Shown here: positions 26,149 through 35,880 of the stretch, in pieces | How the letters are laid out: each line of letters starts with the position of its first letter | Position numbering within the stretch: the stretch's first letter is position 1 | Source of the DNA: Neisseria mucosa | Lineage (GTDB): Bacteria; Pseudomonadota; Gammaproteobacteria; Burkholderiales; Neisseriaceae | DNA length: 64,000 nt | NCBI RefSeq assembly: GCF_003044445.1 | Contig: NZ_POWX01000011.1 | Span: 22,045 to 86,044, forward strand | Direction of reading: 5' to 3' | Translations under genes and position numbers: made by a program | Notes under the pieces: model-generated | What the model was told of the DNA's origin: nothing | Databases searched by the model: none | Seen by the model: only the letters and a program-made list of their open reading frames with translations

Positions 26149-27180
26149 ATGCTGCAAACCGACAACCTGACCGCCGCCCAGCCCCAGCGCATCATCACCG
26201 CCCAAAGCATCTCCTCGCAGGAAGAGTTGCTCGAGCGCGCCCTGCGCCCTAAAACGCTGGACGACTATATCGGGCAAGACAAAGCCAAAGAACAGCTCGC
26301 CATCTTCATCCAAGCCGCCAAAAAACGCGGCGAAGCACTAGACCACACCCTGCTCTTCGGCCCGCCCGGGCTGGGCAAAACCACGTTGGCGCACATCATC
26401 GCCAAAGAGCTGGGCGTCAACCTGCGCCAAACCAGCGGCCCCGTCCTCGAACGCGCCGGTGACCTTGCTGCCCTTCTGACCAACCTCGAGCCGCACGACG
26501 TATTGTTCATCGACGAAATCCACCGCCTCAGCCCCGTCGTCGAAGAAATCCTCTACCCCGCGCTCGAAGACTACCAACTCGACATCATGATAGGCGAAGG
26601 TCCTGCCGCCCGTTCCGTCAAAATCGACCTTCCCCCCTTCACGCTCGTCGGCGCAACTACCCGTGCAGGCATGCTGACCAACCCGCTGCGCGACCGTTTC
26701 GGCATCGTTGCCCGTTTGGAGTTTTATCAAAATCAAGACCTTGCCACGATTGTTAGCCGTTCCGCCCAATTACTGCAACTCGACATGTGCGAAGAAGGCG
26801 CAATGGAAGTCGCCAAACGCAGCCGAGGCACACCCCGCATCGCCAACCGCCTGCTGCGCCGCGTACGCGATTTTGCCGATGTGAAAAACAACGGCGTAAT
26901 CGATGCCGCCATTGCCGATGCCGCTTTAAGCATGCTGGATGTGGACGCACAAGGTTTAGACGTCATGGACAGAAAATTCCTCGAAGCCATTCTTCACAAA
27001 TTCAGCGGCGGTCCCGTCGGCCTCGATAACGTTGCCGCCGCCATCGGCGAATCCACGGACACCATCGAAGACGTTATCGAACCCTACCTCATCCAACAAG
27101 GCTTCCTGCAACGCACCCCGCGCGGCAGAATGGCAACCGAACGCGCCTACCTGCACTTCGGCTTGAAAATGGAAAAATAA
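26149..27180 (+). CDS. ruvB: Holliday junction branch migration helicase RuvB
   Basis: A 343-residue RuvB, the hexameric AAA+ motor that with RuvA drives Holliday junction branch migration in recombinational repair. Walker A GPPGLGKTTLA lies near residue 70, Walker B VLFIDEIHR near 123, and sensor GATTRAGMLTNPLRDRFG follows. The C-terminal winged helix with the DNA-binding TPRGRMATERAYLHFG is intact. Length is typical. Neither ruvA nor ruvC is in the window, as expected for Neisseria, where they are dispersed. Confidence 0.97.
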   Translation: MLQTDNLTAAQPQRIITAQSISSQEELLERALRPKTLDDYIGQDKAKEQLAIFIQAAKKRGEALDHTLLFGPPGLGKTTLAHIIAKELGVNLRQTSGPVLERAGDLAALLTNLEPHDVLFIDEIHRLSPVVEEILYPALEDYQLDIMIGEGPAARSVKIDLPPFTLVGATTRAGMLTNPLRDRFGIVARLEFYQNQDLATIVSRSAQLLQLDMCEEGAMEVAKRSRGTPRIANRLLRRVRDFADVKNNGVIDAAIADAALSMLDVDAQGLDVMDRKFLEAILHKFSGGPVGLDNVAAAIGESTDTIEDVIEPYLIQQGFLQRTPRGRMATERAYLHFGLKMEK

Positions 27181-27196
27181 GCGTATTGAAATGAAG

Positions 27197-27241
27197 AAAG
27201 GTCGTCTGAAACCGGATTTTTGGTTTTCAGACGACCTTTTT
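27197..27241. terminator. Inverted-DUS terminator after ruvB
   Basis: Paired DUS with a T-run, 17 bases beyond the ruvB stop and between the convergent ruvB and gcr genes. Confidence 0.75.
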
Positions 27242-27298
27242 GTATCCATTCAAATGGAAGACTTGAGTAAGGATAAAGGCAAATGCTTTTCTCGCAAG

Positions 27299-29323
27299 CT
27301 AGTGTTTGTCCTCACCCTCTTTAGCAGTATCTTTCCCGCCGTCTTTATCTGTCTGAACCGGCGTAACCGGGAAAAACAAGATCAGCGGGTTTGCCTTAAT
27401 CTGCTGCCAGAAGCTTTTGCACAAGTTGCCGACGCTGCCGATTTTCGTGCCGCGCGAGCGCAGGGCGACGAAGAGGGCGAGGGTGAAGCTGACGATGAGG
27501 TTGACCAAGCCGATGGCGAGGACGCTGCAAATGCCGAGCATGAATGTGCCTAAGCCGACGTTGCCGCTGACGGCTGCATAGCCGAGATTGGCGGAGGAGA
27601 AGGCGACGTGGCGGATGTCCAGCGGCAGTCCGAGGAGGTGGCCGAAGTAGCCGGTCATGCCCAAGAGCATACCGAAGATGAAGTTGCCGACCAGCGAGCC
27701 GTAGTGTTTGTGGATGTAGGCGGCGAGGACGCGGCGGGGTTTGGGGCGCATGATTTTGCGCAACAAGGGGTTGAAGGGCAGGCGTTGGCGCAGGTTGAGG
27801 TAGTCGGCGCGGTTGTCGAAGAAGCCTGCGATGATGCCGGAACAGAACAGCCACAAACCTGCGATGGCGGCATACCATAGGGTCGGATGATTGATGATGT
27901 CTATGGATTTGAACTGGTAGGCGGTGGTGTGTGCATCGAGTATGGGCTGTTGGTGCAGATGGGCATAGCCGAACGATATGGCGCACGCCAAGAGGATGGC
28001 GATGGAAACGTTGCCGAAGACGGCAACGCTTTGGGAGCGGCATACGTCGATAAGGAGCTTGGCGAGTTTGTTGTCCACTGCTTTGCCGCCTTCGTTGAGA
28101 TCGACTTGTTCGGCGAAGCTGGCGGCAGTCATGGCGGGCTGTTTGGTGGCGACGGTGCAGTGCAGCATGTGGATGATCATGAATCCTATGCCGTAGTTTA
28201 GCCCTGCCAACAAGGAGGTTACGAAGGGGCTGAAGCCGAGTGAGCCGATATGGATTTTATACAGCGCCATCAGGGCGATAATGACGCCGCCGCCTGCCGC
28301 GGAGTAGAACATTTTGAAATATTCTTTGCGGTTGCGGGTGATGTAATGCTCGCCGTGGTGGCTTTTGTTTTCGGTAATGCTGCGGGCGAGCATACGGATG
28401 CTGCTGCGGCGCAGGTGGCGGGTGCTGTATTGCTCGACCGCGGCGTAGATGAGTGAATTCATCAGCGTAATGGTCAGGCGGTTGCGGTTGCCGGCATCGG
28501 TTTGGATGTCGGTGAGCAATTTCAGACGATCTATGGTCTGCTGGAGCCGTTCGAGCAGGTGGGCGACTTTGACGGACGAGCCTGATCCTGCGCCCGTCCC
28601 TTTTCGGCGCAGATAGTCGATCTGGCTGCAACATTGGTCGAACATGACTTCGAGGTGGGCGGTGTCGTAAGGGGTGGTGTCGTTGCGGTAGTGTTCGACC
28701 AGTTTGGCGGTTTCGCGCTGGAGAGCGACGAAGGGCGAATCGGCTTCGAGTAGGCGTGGGGCGATGCGGATGAGGTCGGGTTCGAGGGCTTCAGACGCAA
28801 TCCAAATGGCGAGCATTTCAATGGCGCGCAGGCGTGCGTCAACCAACTGGCGGCAGGCGTTTTGCAGCAAGGTGGGATCGACGCTGGTACGGATAAGGTC
28901 GTACAGGCTCAACCATTGGCGGATGCTGAGGGTTTGCAGCCATCTGTCGTCGTTTTCCGAATGGAAAAGATAGAGGAACACTTCGCGCAGGTTGGCAAAA
29001 TCTTTATAGGACGGGCTGAAACGTTCGTATATGCGTATGCCCATCTCGCGGGTGAAGCTGTGGCGCGAGAAGATGCCGAGTTTGATCAAAGCCGGATAGA
29101 TGTGGACTTGCGAAAGCCAGTGGTAAAAGCGACCGCTGAAGTTTTTTGCGAGTGCCTCGTCTTGTTTGAGCGTGGCGATAATCAGGTCGAAGCGTTCTGC
29201 CGCCTGTTTTTTGCCGCCGCGCCGCAGGAATTTGATTAAGGCGTTTAGGATAAGGACGAAATCGGTGTCGGTCAGGCTTTGGGAAAGTAGAGGATGTAGA
29301 TTTTGGTGAGTAATTTTTTCCAT
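27299..29323 (-). CDS. gcr: Gcr-type 'site-specific recombinase' family membrane protein
   Basis: About 674 residues. It matches the family labelled site-specific recombinase (gonococcal Gcr). The N-terminal half is helical and soluble (FLRRGGKKQAAERFDLIIATL, SHHGEHYITRNRKEYFKMFYSAAGGG). The C-terminal half has at least six transmembrane segments (GGGVIIALMALYKIHIG onward). A membrane protein is an odd fit for a recombinase, and the name should be treated with caution. ATG 29323 (MEKITHQNLH) is preferred over 29410, although its ribosome site is weak. Convergent with ruvB. Confidence 0.7.
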   Translation of the reverse strand: MEKITHQNLHPLLSQSLTDTDFVLILNALIKFLRRGGKKQAAERFDLIIATLKQDEALAKNFSGRFYHWLSQVHIYPALIKLGIFSRHSFTREMGIRIYERFSPSYKDFANLREVFLYLFHSENDDRWLQTLSIRQWLSLYDLIRTSVDPTLLQNACRQLVDARLRAIEMLAIWIASEALEPDLIRIAPRLLEADSPFVALQRETAKLVEHYRNDTTPYDTAHLEVMFDQCCSQIDYLRRKGTGAGSGSSVKVAHLLERLQQTIDRLKLLTDIQTDAGNRNRLTITLMNSLIYAAVEQYSTRHLRRSSIRMLARSITENKSHHGEHYITRNRKEYFKMFYSAAGGGVIIALMALYKIHIGSLGFSPFVTSLLAGLNYGIGFMIIHMLHCTVATKQPAMTAASFAEQVDLNEGGKAVDNKLAKLLIDVCRSQSVAVFGNVSIAILLACAISFGYAHLHQQPILDAHTTAYQFKSIDIINHPTLWYAAIAGLWLFCSGIIAGFFDNRADYLNLRQRLPFNPLLRKIMRPKPRRVLAAYIHKHYGSLVGNFIFGMLLGMTGYFGHLLGLPLDIRHVAFSSANLGYAAVSGNVGLGTFMLGICSVLAIGLVNLIVSFTLALFVALRSRGTKIGSVGNLCKSFWQQIKANPLILFFPVTPVQTDKDGGKDTAKEGEDKH

Positions 29324-29440
29324 TGCAGTATTTTTACACAAAACGGCGGGTTTGATAAGTTCGGGTAATTTATGCAACCTGCTGTAAGCACATTCGATAT
29401 TTTGGAGCAATGTTTGACGATTTCAACCCTCTTTGCTTTG

Positions 29441-29476
29441 AAAAGGTCGTCTGAAAACCGGTTTCAGACGACCTTT
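29441..29476. terminator. Inverted-DUS terminator of nadE
   Basis: Paired DUS ending four bases before the nadE stop codon on its downstream side. Confidence 0.75.
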
Positions 29477-29479
29477 CGC

Positions 29480-30271
29480 TTATTTCAGCATCTCTTCGGG
29501 AATTTTGCAGACGGGAATCGGATTGACTTTGTGTTGCATGGCTTTGTGCAGGCGGGTGTAAATTTCCAAGACTTCGCGCTGCCTGCCTTCAAAATCTTCG
29601 GGGCGGCGCGTACCGTAAACGCTCATCGCCCATTCGAGTTCCGGATAGCTCGCGCCCATCTGTTCTTCGTCCGTGCGCTCCGTATCCCAAAGCCCGTCGG
29701 TCGGCACGGCTTTTTGGATGGATTCGGCGATGTCCAGTTCGGCGGCAATTTGATAAATCTGCGTTTTGGTCAAGTCGGCAATCGGGCTGATGTCCACGCC
29801 GCCGTCGCCGTATTTGGTGAAAAAACCGACACCGAAATCTTCGATTTTGTTGCCCGTACCGGTAACCAGCAAACCGTTTAGCTGCCCGTAATAATAAAGT
29901 GTCAGCATCCGCAGGCGGCTGCGGGCGTTGGCAAGCGCAAGCTGTTTGGCGGGGAACTCGGTTTCATCAACTTCGACATCGGCGGCAAAAGTATCGAAAG
30001 TCGGCGTCAAATCCACACTCATCCCGCTTACATTTGGAAATGCCTGCTCCAATCGGCGGATGTGTTCCTGCGCGCGGCTGACTTGGTCGGCTTTTTGGCG
30101 GATGGGCATTTCAAGCAGAAGGACTTTCAACCCCGTCCGTGCCGCTATGGCGGAAACGACCGCGGAATCGATACCGCCGGAAACGCCGACGACAAACCCC
30201 TTGGCGTGTGCGGTGGCGGCATAGTTTTTCAGCCAGTCGGCAATATGGCGGATAACGGCTTGGGTCTGCAT
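29480..30271 (-). CDS. nadE: NH3-dependent NAD+ synthetase
   Basis: A 263-residue NadE that amidates nicotinic acid adenine dinucleotide with ammonia and ATP, the last step of NAD synthesis. The ATP-pyrophosphatase P-loop GVSGGIDSAVVSA is at about residue 28, GTGNKIEDFGVGFFTKYGDGGVDISPIADLTKTQ contains the substrate-binding and activation segments, and KAVPTDGLWD follows. There is no glutaminase domain, so ammonia is the donor. The frame extends to 30496, but ATG 30271 has AGGAG upstream and fits the family. A single gene with terminators on both sides. Confidence 0.94.
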   Translation of the reverse strand: MQTQAVIRHIADWLKNYAATAHAKGFVVGVSGGIDSAVVSAIAARTGLKVLLLEMPIRQKADQVSRAQEHIRRLEQAFPNVSGMSVDLTPTFDTFAADVEVDETEFPAKQLALANARSRLRMLTLYYYGQLNGLLVTGTGNKIEDFGVGFFTKYGDGGVDISPIADLTKTQIYQIAAELDIAESIQKAVPTDGLWDTERTDEEQMGASYPELEWAMSVYGTRRPEDFEGRQREVLEIYTRLHKAMQHKVNPIPVCKIPEEMLK

Positions 30272-30754
30272 AGTCAGGCTCCTGATTTGAAAGGGGGAAT
30301 CATACCCGATTTTGAAAGGCTGCGGCATATGGATCGGACAGGTCGTCTGAAAATCAACTTCACAGCTTTCAGACGACCTTCCACTCGTTTTTATCGGCAA
30401 TAAAATCTTACTGAGATTTCGCACAACCTTTCCCAATTTGAAACAATTCCCTGATTTTGTTATTATTCCTTCAAACAAAGAAATAATCATCATCAATTTT
30501 GTCTCACTCAGCCCTCATTACGGCCGATTCATCTGTGCGTTTTTACTCCCTTTTCCCCTTGTTTTTTTCATCCGGCAGGACGGTCTAAACGCCATTCATG
30601 TTTTGTCTGCGTTTATATAGTGGATTACCAAAAATCGGGAAGGTCTCGGATCTCGTCCGACAGACCATGTTTTATTCCCAGTTTTTGTTAATCAACCATA
30701 TACGGCCTTGCGCCCGCGTCCGCCTGCCTCACCATCCTAAAAGGAGGTCAAGGT
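30272..30754. other. Intergenic region between nadE and the BCCT transporter gene
   Basis: This 483-base divergent gap holds a DUS hairpin (30340-30380), an AT-rich promoter-like zone (30420-30600), a decayed CREE (30616-30702) and the transporter ribosome site (AAGGAGG at 30741-30747). A 60-codon ORF at 30438 lacks a ribosome site and is not supported. Confidence 0.7.
30616..30702. repeat. Degenerate Correia element
   Basis: The left end is TATAGTGGATTACCAAAAAT and the right end GTTTTTGTTAATCAACCATA, both recognisable CREE termini of the older AAAAAT/TTTTTG variety. The usual interior is replaced by an unrelated, shorter stretch. Length is 87 bases. It lies just upstream of the BCCT gene. 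Confidence 0.6.
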
Positions 30755-32782
30755 TTGTCTTTATTTCATTTTTTACGCAATCGGTCTTCGTTTAATCCTT
30801 TTGTCGTCTCGGTAACGCTCGCTTTCGTGCTGCTGGTCATCGGCATCGCGCTTTTGGTGCCGCAACAGGCGGAAACCGTCCTCAATGCCGCAAAAGCTGG
30901 CGTGTTCAAAAATTTCAGTTGGTTTTACATCTTGGCGTTTTCTGCCTTTTTCTTCTTCCTGCTCGCCCTTTCAGTCAGCAGCTTCGGCAACATCAAACTG
31001 GGCACCAACGAAGAAGAGCCTGAATTTAGCTTTTGGTCTTGGATTGCCATGCTCTTTGCCGCAGGTATGGGCGTCGGGTTGATGTTTTTCGGCGTGGCGG
31101 AACCGCTCACCCACTACCTTTCCCCCATCACGGAAGGCGGCGACGGGATCAAACAACAAGACGCTTTGCTCCATACGCTTTTCCACTGGGGCGTACATGC
31201 CTGGTCGGTTTACGCCGTCATCGCCTTGGCGCTTGCCTATTTTGCCTTCCGCTACAAACTCCCGCTCTCGTTGCGTTCCTGCTTCTATCCCTTGTTGAAA
31301 GAGAAAACCGACGGCAAGGCGGGCGACATCATCGACATTCTTGCGCTGGTCGCCACCCTGTTCGGTATCATCACCACGCTCGGCTTCGGCGCGACGCAGT
31401 TGGGCGCAGGCTTGGAACAACTGGGCTGGATTGAAGAAAATACCTTTTCCATGCAAACCGTCATGATTTTCATCGTCATGGGCATGGCAATCGCTTCTGC
31501 CGCCTCCGGCATAGGCAAAGGCGTGAAAATACTGAGCGAATTGAACCTGACCTTTGCCTTCGCGCTGATGTTCTTCGTCCTCGCCACCGGCCCGACCCTC
31601 CACCTGCTTTCCGCTTTCAACGACAACCTCGGTACTTACCTGAGCAACCTCATACAACTTAGTTTCAAAACGTACAGCTACGAACAAAACCACACCGAAT
31701 GGTTCGGCGGCTGGACCATCTTATACTGGGCGTGGTGGTGTTCTTGGGCGCCTTTCGTCGGACTCTTCATCGCCCGAATCTCGCGCGGACGCACCATACG
31801 CGAATTTATTTTTGGCGTTTTGGCCGTTCCTTCCTTGTTCTGCGTCATCTGGTTCACCATCTTCGGCGACACCGCCATTTGGATTAACGACCACGTCGCA
31901 GGAGGCGCACTCGGCTCATTGACCGGGACGCCCGAAAAACTCCTTTTCCGCTTCCTCGAATACCTGCCGCTGCCGACCATTACCGGATTCGTCAGCCTCA
32001 CAGTGATCGCCCTCTTCTTCATTACCTCCGCCGACTCCGGCATTTACGTCCTCAACAACATCGCCTCCCGCGACAAAAGCCTGATCGCCCCGCGCTGGCA
32101 GGCAGTGATGTGGGGATTGTTGATGTCTGCCGCCGCCATCGTCCTCTTGCGCTTCGGCGGACTGCCCACCCTGCAAACCATGACCCTCATCGTCGCCCTG
32201 CCTTTCGCCATGCTCATGCTGGTTATGTGCTTCAGCCTCATGCGCGGGCTAAACGCCGACCACAAATACTTCAGCACCGCCGTTACCGCTTCCAGCGTCT
32301 ATTGGAGCGGCGACAACTGGCAAGACAGGCTTGAGCGTATGCTGAACCAAACGCAGGAACAAGACATCCTCAAGTTCCTCAAAACCACAGCCCTGCCCGC
32401 CATGCGCGAACTGGGCGAGGAGCTGTCCGACAAATACAGCCTGAGCGTCAACATCCAAACCCACTTCGACCGCGAAGAACCCGCCGTCGAATTCACCATC
32501 CACAAAGAGTCCCTGCGCGACTTCATGTACGGCATTAAAACCATCAAGCGCGAAGTGTCCGAACAACTTATCAAAGACGGCCACCTCCCGCACATCCGCC
32601 ACAACGTAACCTACGAACCTTACACCTACTTCTTCGACGGCCGCAGCGGCTACGACGTGCAATACATGAACCGCCGCGAACTCATCGCCGACATCCTCAA
32701 GCAGTACGAGCGTTACCTCAACCTCCTGACCGATGTCGGACAAGAACTCATGTCGCACCAGCAAACCGAATTGGCGGAATAA
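30755..32782 (+). CDS. BCCT-family transporter (choline/betaine/carnitine type)
   Basis: A 675-residue betaine/choline/carnitine transporter with about twelve transmembrane helices. Signature regions are AAGMGVGLMFFGVAEPLTHYL, the quaternary-ammonium stretch GGWTILYWAWWCSWAPFVGLFIARISRGRTIREF and ITSADSGIYVLNNIAS. The roughly 170-residue cytoplasmic C-terminal domain is like that of BetT-type high-affinity choline carriers and may sense osmotic state. The start is TTG at 30755 with AAGGAGG eight bases upstream; no ATG fits better. Choline is the likeliest substrate but is not proven by sequence. Confidence 0.9.
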   Translation: MSLFHFLRNRSSFNPFVVSVTLAFVLLVIGIALLVPQQAETVLNAAKAGVFKNFSWFYILAFSAFFFFLLALSVSSFGNIKLGTNEEEPEFSFWSWIAMLFAAGMGVGLMFFGVAEPLTHYLSPITEGGDGIKQQDALLHTLFHWGVHAWSVYAVIALALAYFAFRYKLPLSLRSCFYPLLKEKTDGKAGDIIDILALVATLFGIITTLGFGATQLGAGLEQLGWIEENTFSMQTVMIFIVMGMAIASAASGIGKGVKILSELNLTFAFALMFFVLATGPTLHLLSAFNDNLGTYLSNLIQLSFKTYSYEQNHTEWFGGWTILYWAWWCSWAPFVGLFIARISRGRTIREFIFGVLAVPSLFCVIWFTIFGDTAIWINDHVAGGALGSLTGTPEKLLFRFLEYLPLPTITGFVSLTVIALFFITSADSGIYVLNNIASRDKSLIAPRWQAVMWGLLMSAAAIVLLRFGGLPTLQTMTLIVALPFAMLMLVMCFSLMRGLNADHKYFSTAVTASSVYWSGDNWQDRLERMLNQTQEQDILKFLKTTALPAMRELGEELSDKYSLSVNIQTHFDREEPAVEFTIHKESLRDFMYGIKTIKREVSEQLIKDGHLPHIRHNVTYEPYTYFFDGRSGYDVQYMNRRELIADILKQYERYLNLLTDVGQELMSHQQTELAE

Positions 32783-32805
32783 GTTTTGTTTGAATAAGTT
32801 GCAAC

Positions 32806-32848
32806 AAAGGTCGTCTGAAAACGGATTTCCCGTTTTCAGACGACCTTT
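32806..32848. terminator. Inverted-DUS terminator after the BCCT gene
   Basis: Paired DUS with a T-rich tail, 24 bases after the transporter stop. Confidence 0.75.
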
Positions 32849-32873
32849 CTTCATGTATTTGCAACTCCCGTAG

Positions 32874-32890
32874 CGTGGGCTTTGCCCACG
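32874..32890. repeat. CGTGGGC-TTT-GCCCACG hairpin
   Basis: A perfect 7-bp GC stem with a three-base loop, placed between two DUS hairpins in a convergent gap. It is not followed by a T-run. It may be a dispersed genomic repeat; only one copy was noticed in this window. Confidence 0.5.
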
Positions 32891-32931
32891 AAAAGCCACC
32901 ACCCAATCTATCTTTCAAAAACCCAAATAAA

Positions 32932-32975
32932 AACGTCGTCTGAAAACCCCAAATCCGGTTTTTCAGACGACCTCT
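32932..32975. terminator. Inverted-DUS terminator of ccoI
   Basis: Paired DUS 16 bases beyond the ccoI stop on the minus strand. Confidence 0.75.
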
Positions 32976-32990
32976 TTCTTCCAAAATTAA

Positions 32991-35462
32991 CTATTTTCTT
33001 TTCTTCAACAATCTCAACGCATTACCCACGACAAACAGCGAGCTGATGCTCATGCCTAATGCGGCAATCCAGGGTTTGACGTAGCCTAAGACGGCGAGCG
33101 GGACGGCGATGATGTTGTATGCGCTTGCCCAGGCGAGGTTTTGGCGGATGATTTCGCGCGTGCGGCGGGCTTGGGCGATGGTAGCGGGCAGGATGTTCAA
33201 GTCGTCGTTGAGCAAGACCAGATCGGCGCCGTCGCGTGCGACATCGGCGCCTGCTGCGACGGCAGCGGATACGTCGGCTTGGGCGAGGACGGGGGCGTCG
33301 TTGATACCGTCGCCGACCATCAAGACTTTTCTGCCTTGTTTCTGCAATTCTTCAACATAGGCAAGCTTGTCTTCGGGTGCGGCTTCGGCGCGGCAGGTGT
33401 CCAAACCGAGCGCCTGCGCGACTTGTGCGACGGCATTTGTGCGGTCGCCGCTGAGTAGGTGTGTGCGGATGCCTTGTTGTTTGAGGATGTTGAGCATGGC
33501 GGCGGCGCTGTCTTTGATTTGGTCTTCGAGCAGGAAAACAGCTTGAAAACCGCTTTGGTTGCCGAGAAACACCATGCTGCCTGCGTGTTGGATGTCGGCG
33601 GCTTCGTCAGGCAACACGCCGGCTATTCCAGCGACGAAATCGGCGCGTCCCAATGCCCAAACTTGGGTTTCGCCTTTGTAGGTCATTTGCGCGCTGACGC
33701 CTTGTCCGATGCGGTTGACGCGTTGGGAAACTGTGTATTCGGGCGCGGGGCTGGGGTCGTCTGAAAGCGTGTGGTTCAAGATGGCGCGGGCGATGGGGTG
33801 TTCGGATTGATATTCTAGAGCTTGTGCGGCGGCGAGCGCTTCTTCTGTTTTCAGACGACCTAAGTTGATGATTCGGCTGACGGAAAGTTGTCCTTTGGTC
33901 AGCGTGCCGGTTTTGTCGAACACGACGTTGTCGATTTGGGCGAGTGTTTCGAGGCTTTGTTTGCCGCTGATTAACACGCCTTCGTCGGCAAGCGCGCCTG
34001 TGGAGGCGGCAAGCGCGGTCGGCGTGGCAAGCGAGAGTGCGCACGGACAAGTGATAACGAGCAGCGCGACGGTAATCCACAAGGCGGTTTGCGCGTCGGC
34101 ATACCATGTCCAGCCAATAAAGACAGGGATAGCAAGCAGCAATTCGCCGAACACGAAGCTGGAGGCGTATTTCTCAGCAAGCTCGGCGGCGCGCGGTTTT
34201 TGGGCGAGCGCGCGGTCGAGCAGTTTGACGATGTGCGACAGGCGCGTGTTGTTGCCGGTGCGGTCGGTTCGGATAACAAGCGGGCTGCCCGTATTGAGCG
34301 TGCCTGCGGTAACGCTTTCAGACGACCTTTTGACAACAGGCAGGCTCTCGCCTGTCAACATGGCTTCGTCCACTTCGCTCTCGCCGGACAACACCGTGCC
34401 GTCCACAGGAATGACCTCGCCCGGTTTGACGACGATCACGTCGCCCGCCTGAAGCTGTACAACCGCCGCTTCTTCGATTTCCTCGCTGTCGGGATAAGAC
34501 GGAAGGCGGTGGCAGAACGCGGGAACGAGTTTTACCAGCCGCTCCGCCGCATCCCCTGCCCTGCGCCTTGCGATTTGTTCCATAAACCGCCCGCCCAACA
34601 GGAAAAACAGCAGCATGGCGATGGATTCGAAATACATCCCCTGCCCCGCGTTGACGGCAAGGCTGTAAATACCCGCGACAAAGGTCATCACGACGGCAAT
34701 CGCAATCGGCGTATCCATGCCGACGCGGCGGTTTTTCCAATCGCGCCACGCGCCGCGGTAAAACGGCAACGCGCTGTAAAACACGACGGGCAGCACCATC
34801 AAAAAGCCGCCCCAGTGCAGGATTTCCAAAAACAGCGGCTCGATTTCTCCGCCGTAAAGATAGGTCGGTACGGCAAACATCATCGTCTGCATCATGCCCA
34901 AACCCGCCACCGCCAGTCTGACGATAAACTGTTTGCGCTCTTTCTGCGCCTGCGCCTCAACTTTTTGCGCATCGTAAGGCGCGGCGGTATAACCTGTTTT
35001 GCGGATTTTCAAAAGAATGTCCGACAGCGCGATTTTGCCCTCGTCCCAGACCACGCGGCAGCGGTGCGTACTGTAATTCAAATCCACGCGAACCACGCCC
35101 GCCGTCCGCAAAAGCTGTTGCTCAATCAACCACACGCACGCCGCGCAGGTAATACCGCCCAGCATCAACACCGCCTCGCGTTCATCCCCTTCCCCGACCT
35201 CGACAAAATCCGCCTGCACTTCGGGTAAATCGTACAATTTCAATTGCGACAACATTTCCGGCGGCGGCAATTCGGATTTTTCCGCGTCGGCGGTACGCTG
35301 TTTGTAATAATTGCCCAAACCTGCATCAATAATGCTCTGCGCCACCGCCTGACAACCCGCGCAGCAGGTTTCATGGTCTTCATTTTCGTAGCGGACGGTC
35401 AAATGGAGGTGTTCGGGGACTTCCAGACCGCAATGGAAACAGGTTCTTTCCGTTTGATTCAT
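32991..35462 (-). CDS. ccoI: CcoI-type copper-transporting P1B ATPase
   Basis: An 823-residue heavy-metal P-type ATPase of the CcoI/FixI group, which supplies copper for cbb3 cytochrome oxidase assembly. The cysteine-rich N-terminus (CFHCGLEVPE, ETCCAGCQAVAQ) typical of CcoI is followed by an HMA domain with GGITCAACVWLIEQQL. The channel motif ITCPCALSLATP is near residue 471, the phosphorylation site DKTGTLT near 515 and the hinge GDGINDAP in the last third. ccoG, ccoS and the oxidase genes are not in the window. A small membrane protein gene diverges from it across 418 AT-rich bases. Confidence 0.92.
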   Translation of the reverse strand: MNQTERTCFHCGLEVPEHLHLTVRYENEDHETCCAGCQAVAQSIIDAGLGNYYKQRTADAEKSELPPPEMLSQLKLYDLPEVQADFVEVGEGDEREAVLMLGGITCAACVWLIEQQLLRTAGVVRVDLNYSTHRCRVVWDEGKIALSDILLKIRKTGYTAAPYDAQKVEAQAQKERKQFIVRLAVAGLGMMQTMMFAVPTYLYGGEIEPLFLEILHWGGFLMVLPVVFYSALPFYRGAWRDWKNRRVGMDTPIAIAVVMTFVAGIYSLAVNAGQGMYFESIAMLLFFLLGGRFMEQIARRRAGDAAERLVKLVPAFCHRLPSYPDSEEIEEAAVVQLQAGDVIVVKPGEVIPVDGTVLSGESEVDEAMLTGESLPVVKRSSESVTAGTLNTGSPLVIRTDRTGNNTRLSHIVKLLDRALAQKPRAAELAEKYASSFVFGELLLAIPVFIGWTWYADAQTALWITVALLVITCPCALSLATPTALAASTGALADEGVLISGKQSLETLAQIDNVVFDKTGTLTKGQLSVSRIINLGRLKTEEALAAAQALEYQSEHPIARAILNHTLSDDPSPAPEYTVSQRVNRIGQGVSAQMTYKGETQVWALGRADFVAGIAGVLPDEAADIQHAGSMVFLGNQSGFQAVFLLEDQIKDSAAAMLNILKQQGIRTHLLSGDRTNAVAQVAQALGLDTCRAEAAPEDKLAYVEELQKQGRKVLMVGDGINDAPVLAQADVSAAVAAGADVARDGADLVLLNDDLNILPATIAQARRTREIIRQNLAWASAYNIIAVPLAVLGYVKPWIAALGMSISSLFVVGNALRLLKKRK

Positions 35463-35880
35463 AATATGTGCCTGATGGTGTGCGGCAGGTGGTTTGCCGT
35501 TTGAAACTTGGATTTGAAATGTTTAAAAATGTAAACTTTATTAAAGTGTCGCTTTTTAGCAGATTTTTAAAAATATTTTACAAAACGTTCATTTTAAAAC
35601 AATTTGCATATTTTTATTACTTTTATTTATATTTTTCAATAATGTATCCGCTTATCAACAGACGAACGGTTGCGTTCTGATACCGTATATCGTGCGAATT
35701 TACCGATTATTTTAATGTAAAAACGGAACTTTTTTAAAAAAACGCACCACATTTTTGTTGACCTACCCGACTGGAAGTTGCATACTATGCGCATATTCCG
35801 TACAAACAGTGCGACAAAAAATACAAAACATTACGCTTTTACACAAAAATTTTCATTAACTACTTACTCGGGAAAACATT
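35463..35880. other. AT-rich divergent control region between ccoI and the 41-residue protein
   Basis: A 418-base gap with very low GC. It contains the promoter at 35758-35786 for the plus-strand small gene and an imperfect dyad GATA-ccgta-TATC near 35679-35691. I find no clear FNR site (TTGAT-N4-ATCAA) and no other gene. Confidence 0.5.
35758..35786 (+). promoter_or_regulatory. Sigma70-like promoter for the 41-residue membrane protein
   Basis: TTGACC (35758-35763), exactly 17 bases, then CATACT (35781-35786). Transcription would begin near 35793, about 88 bases before the ATG. It is one of the clearest promoters by eye in the window. Confidence 0.6.

Noticed and set aside
30438..30620. 60-codon ORF in the nadE-BCCT gap
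   Set aside because: No ribosome site, unusual composition and it runs into a CREE-like end; no protein features beyond a hydrophobic stretch.
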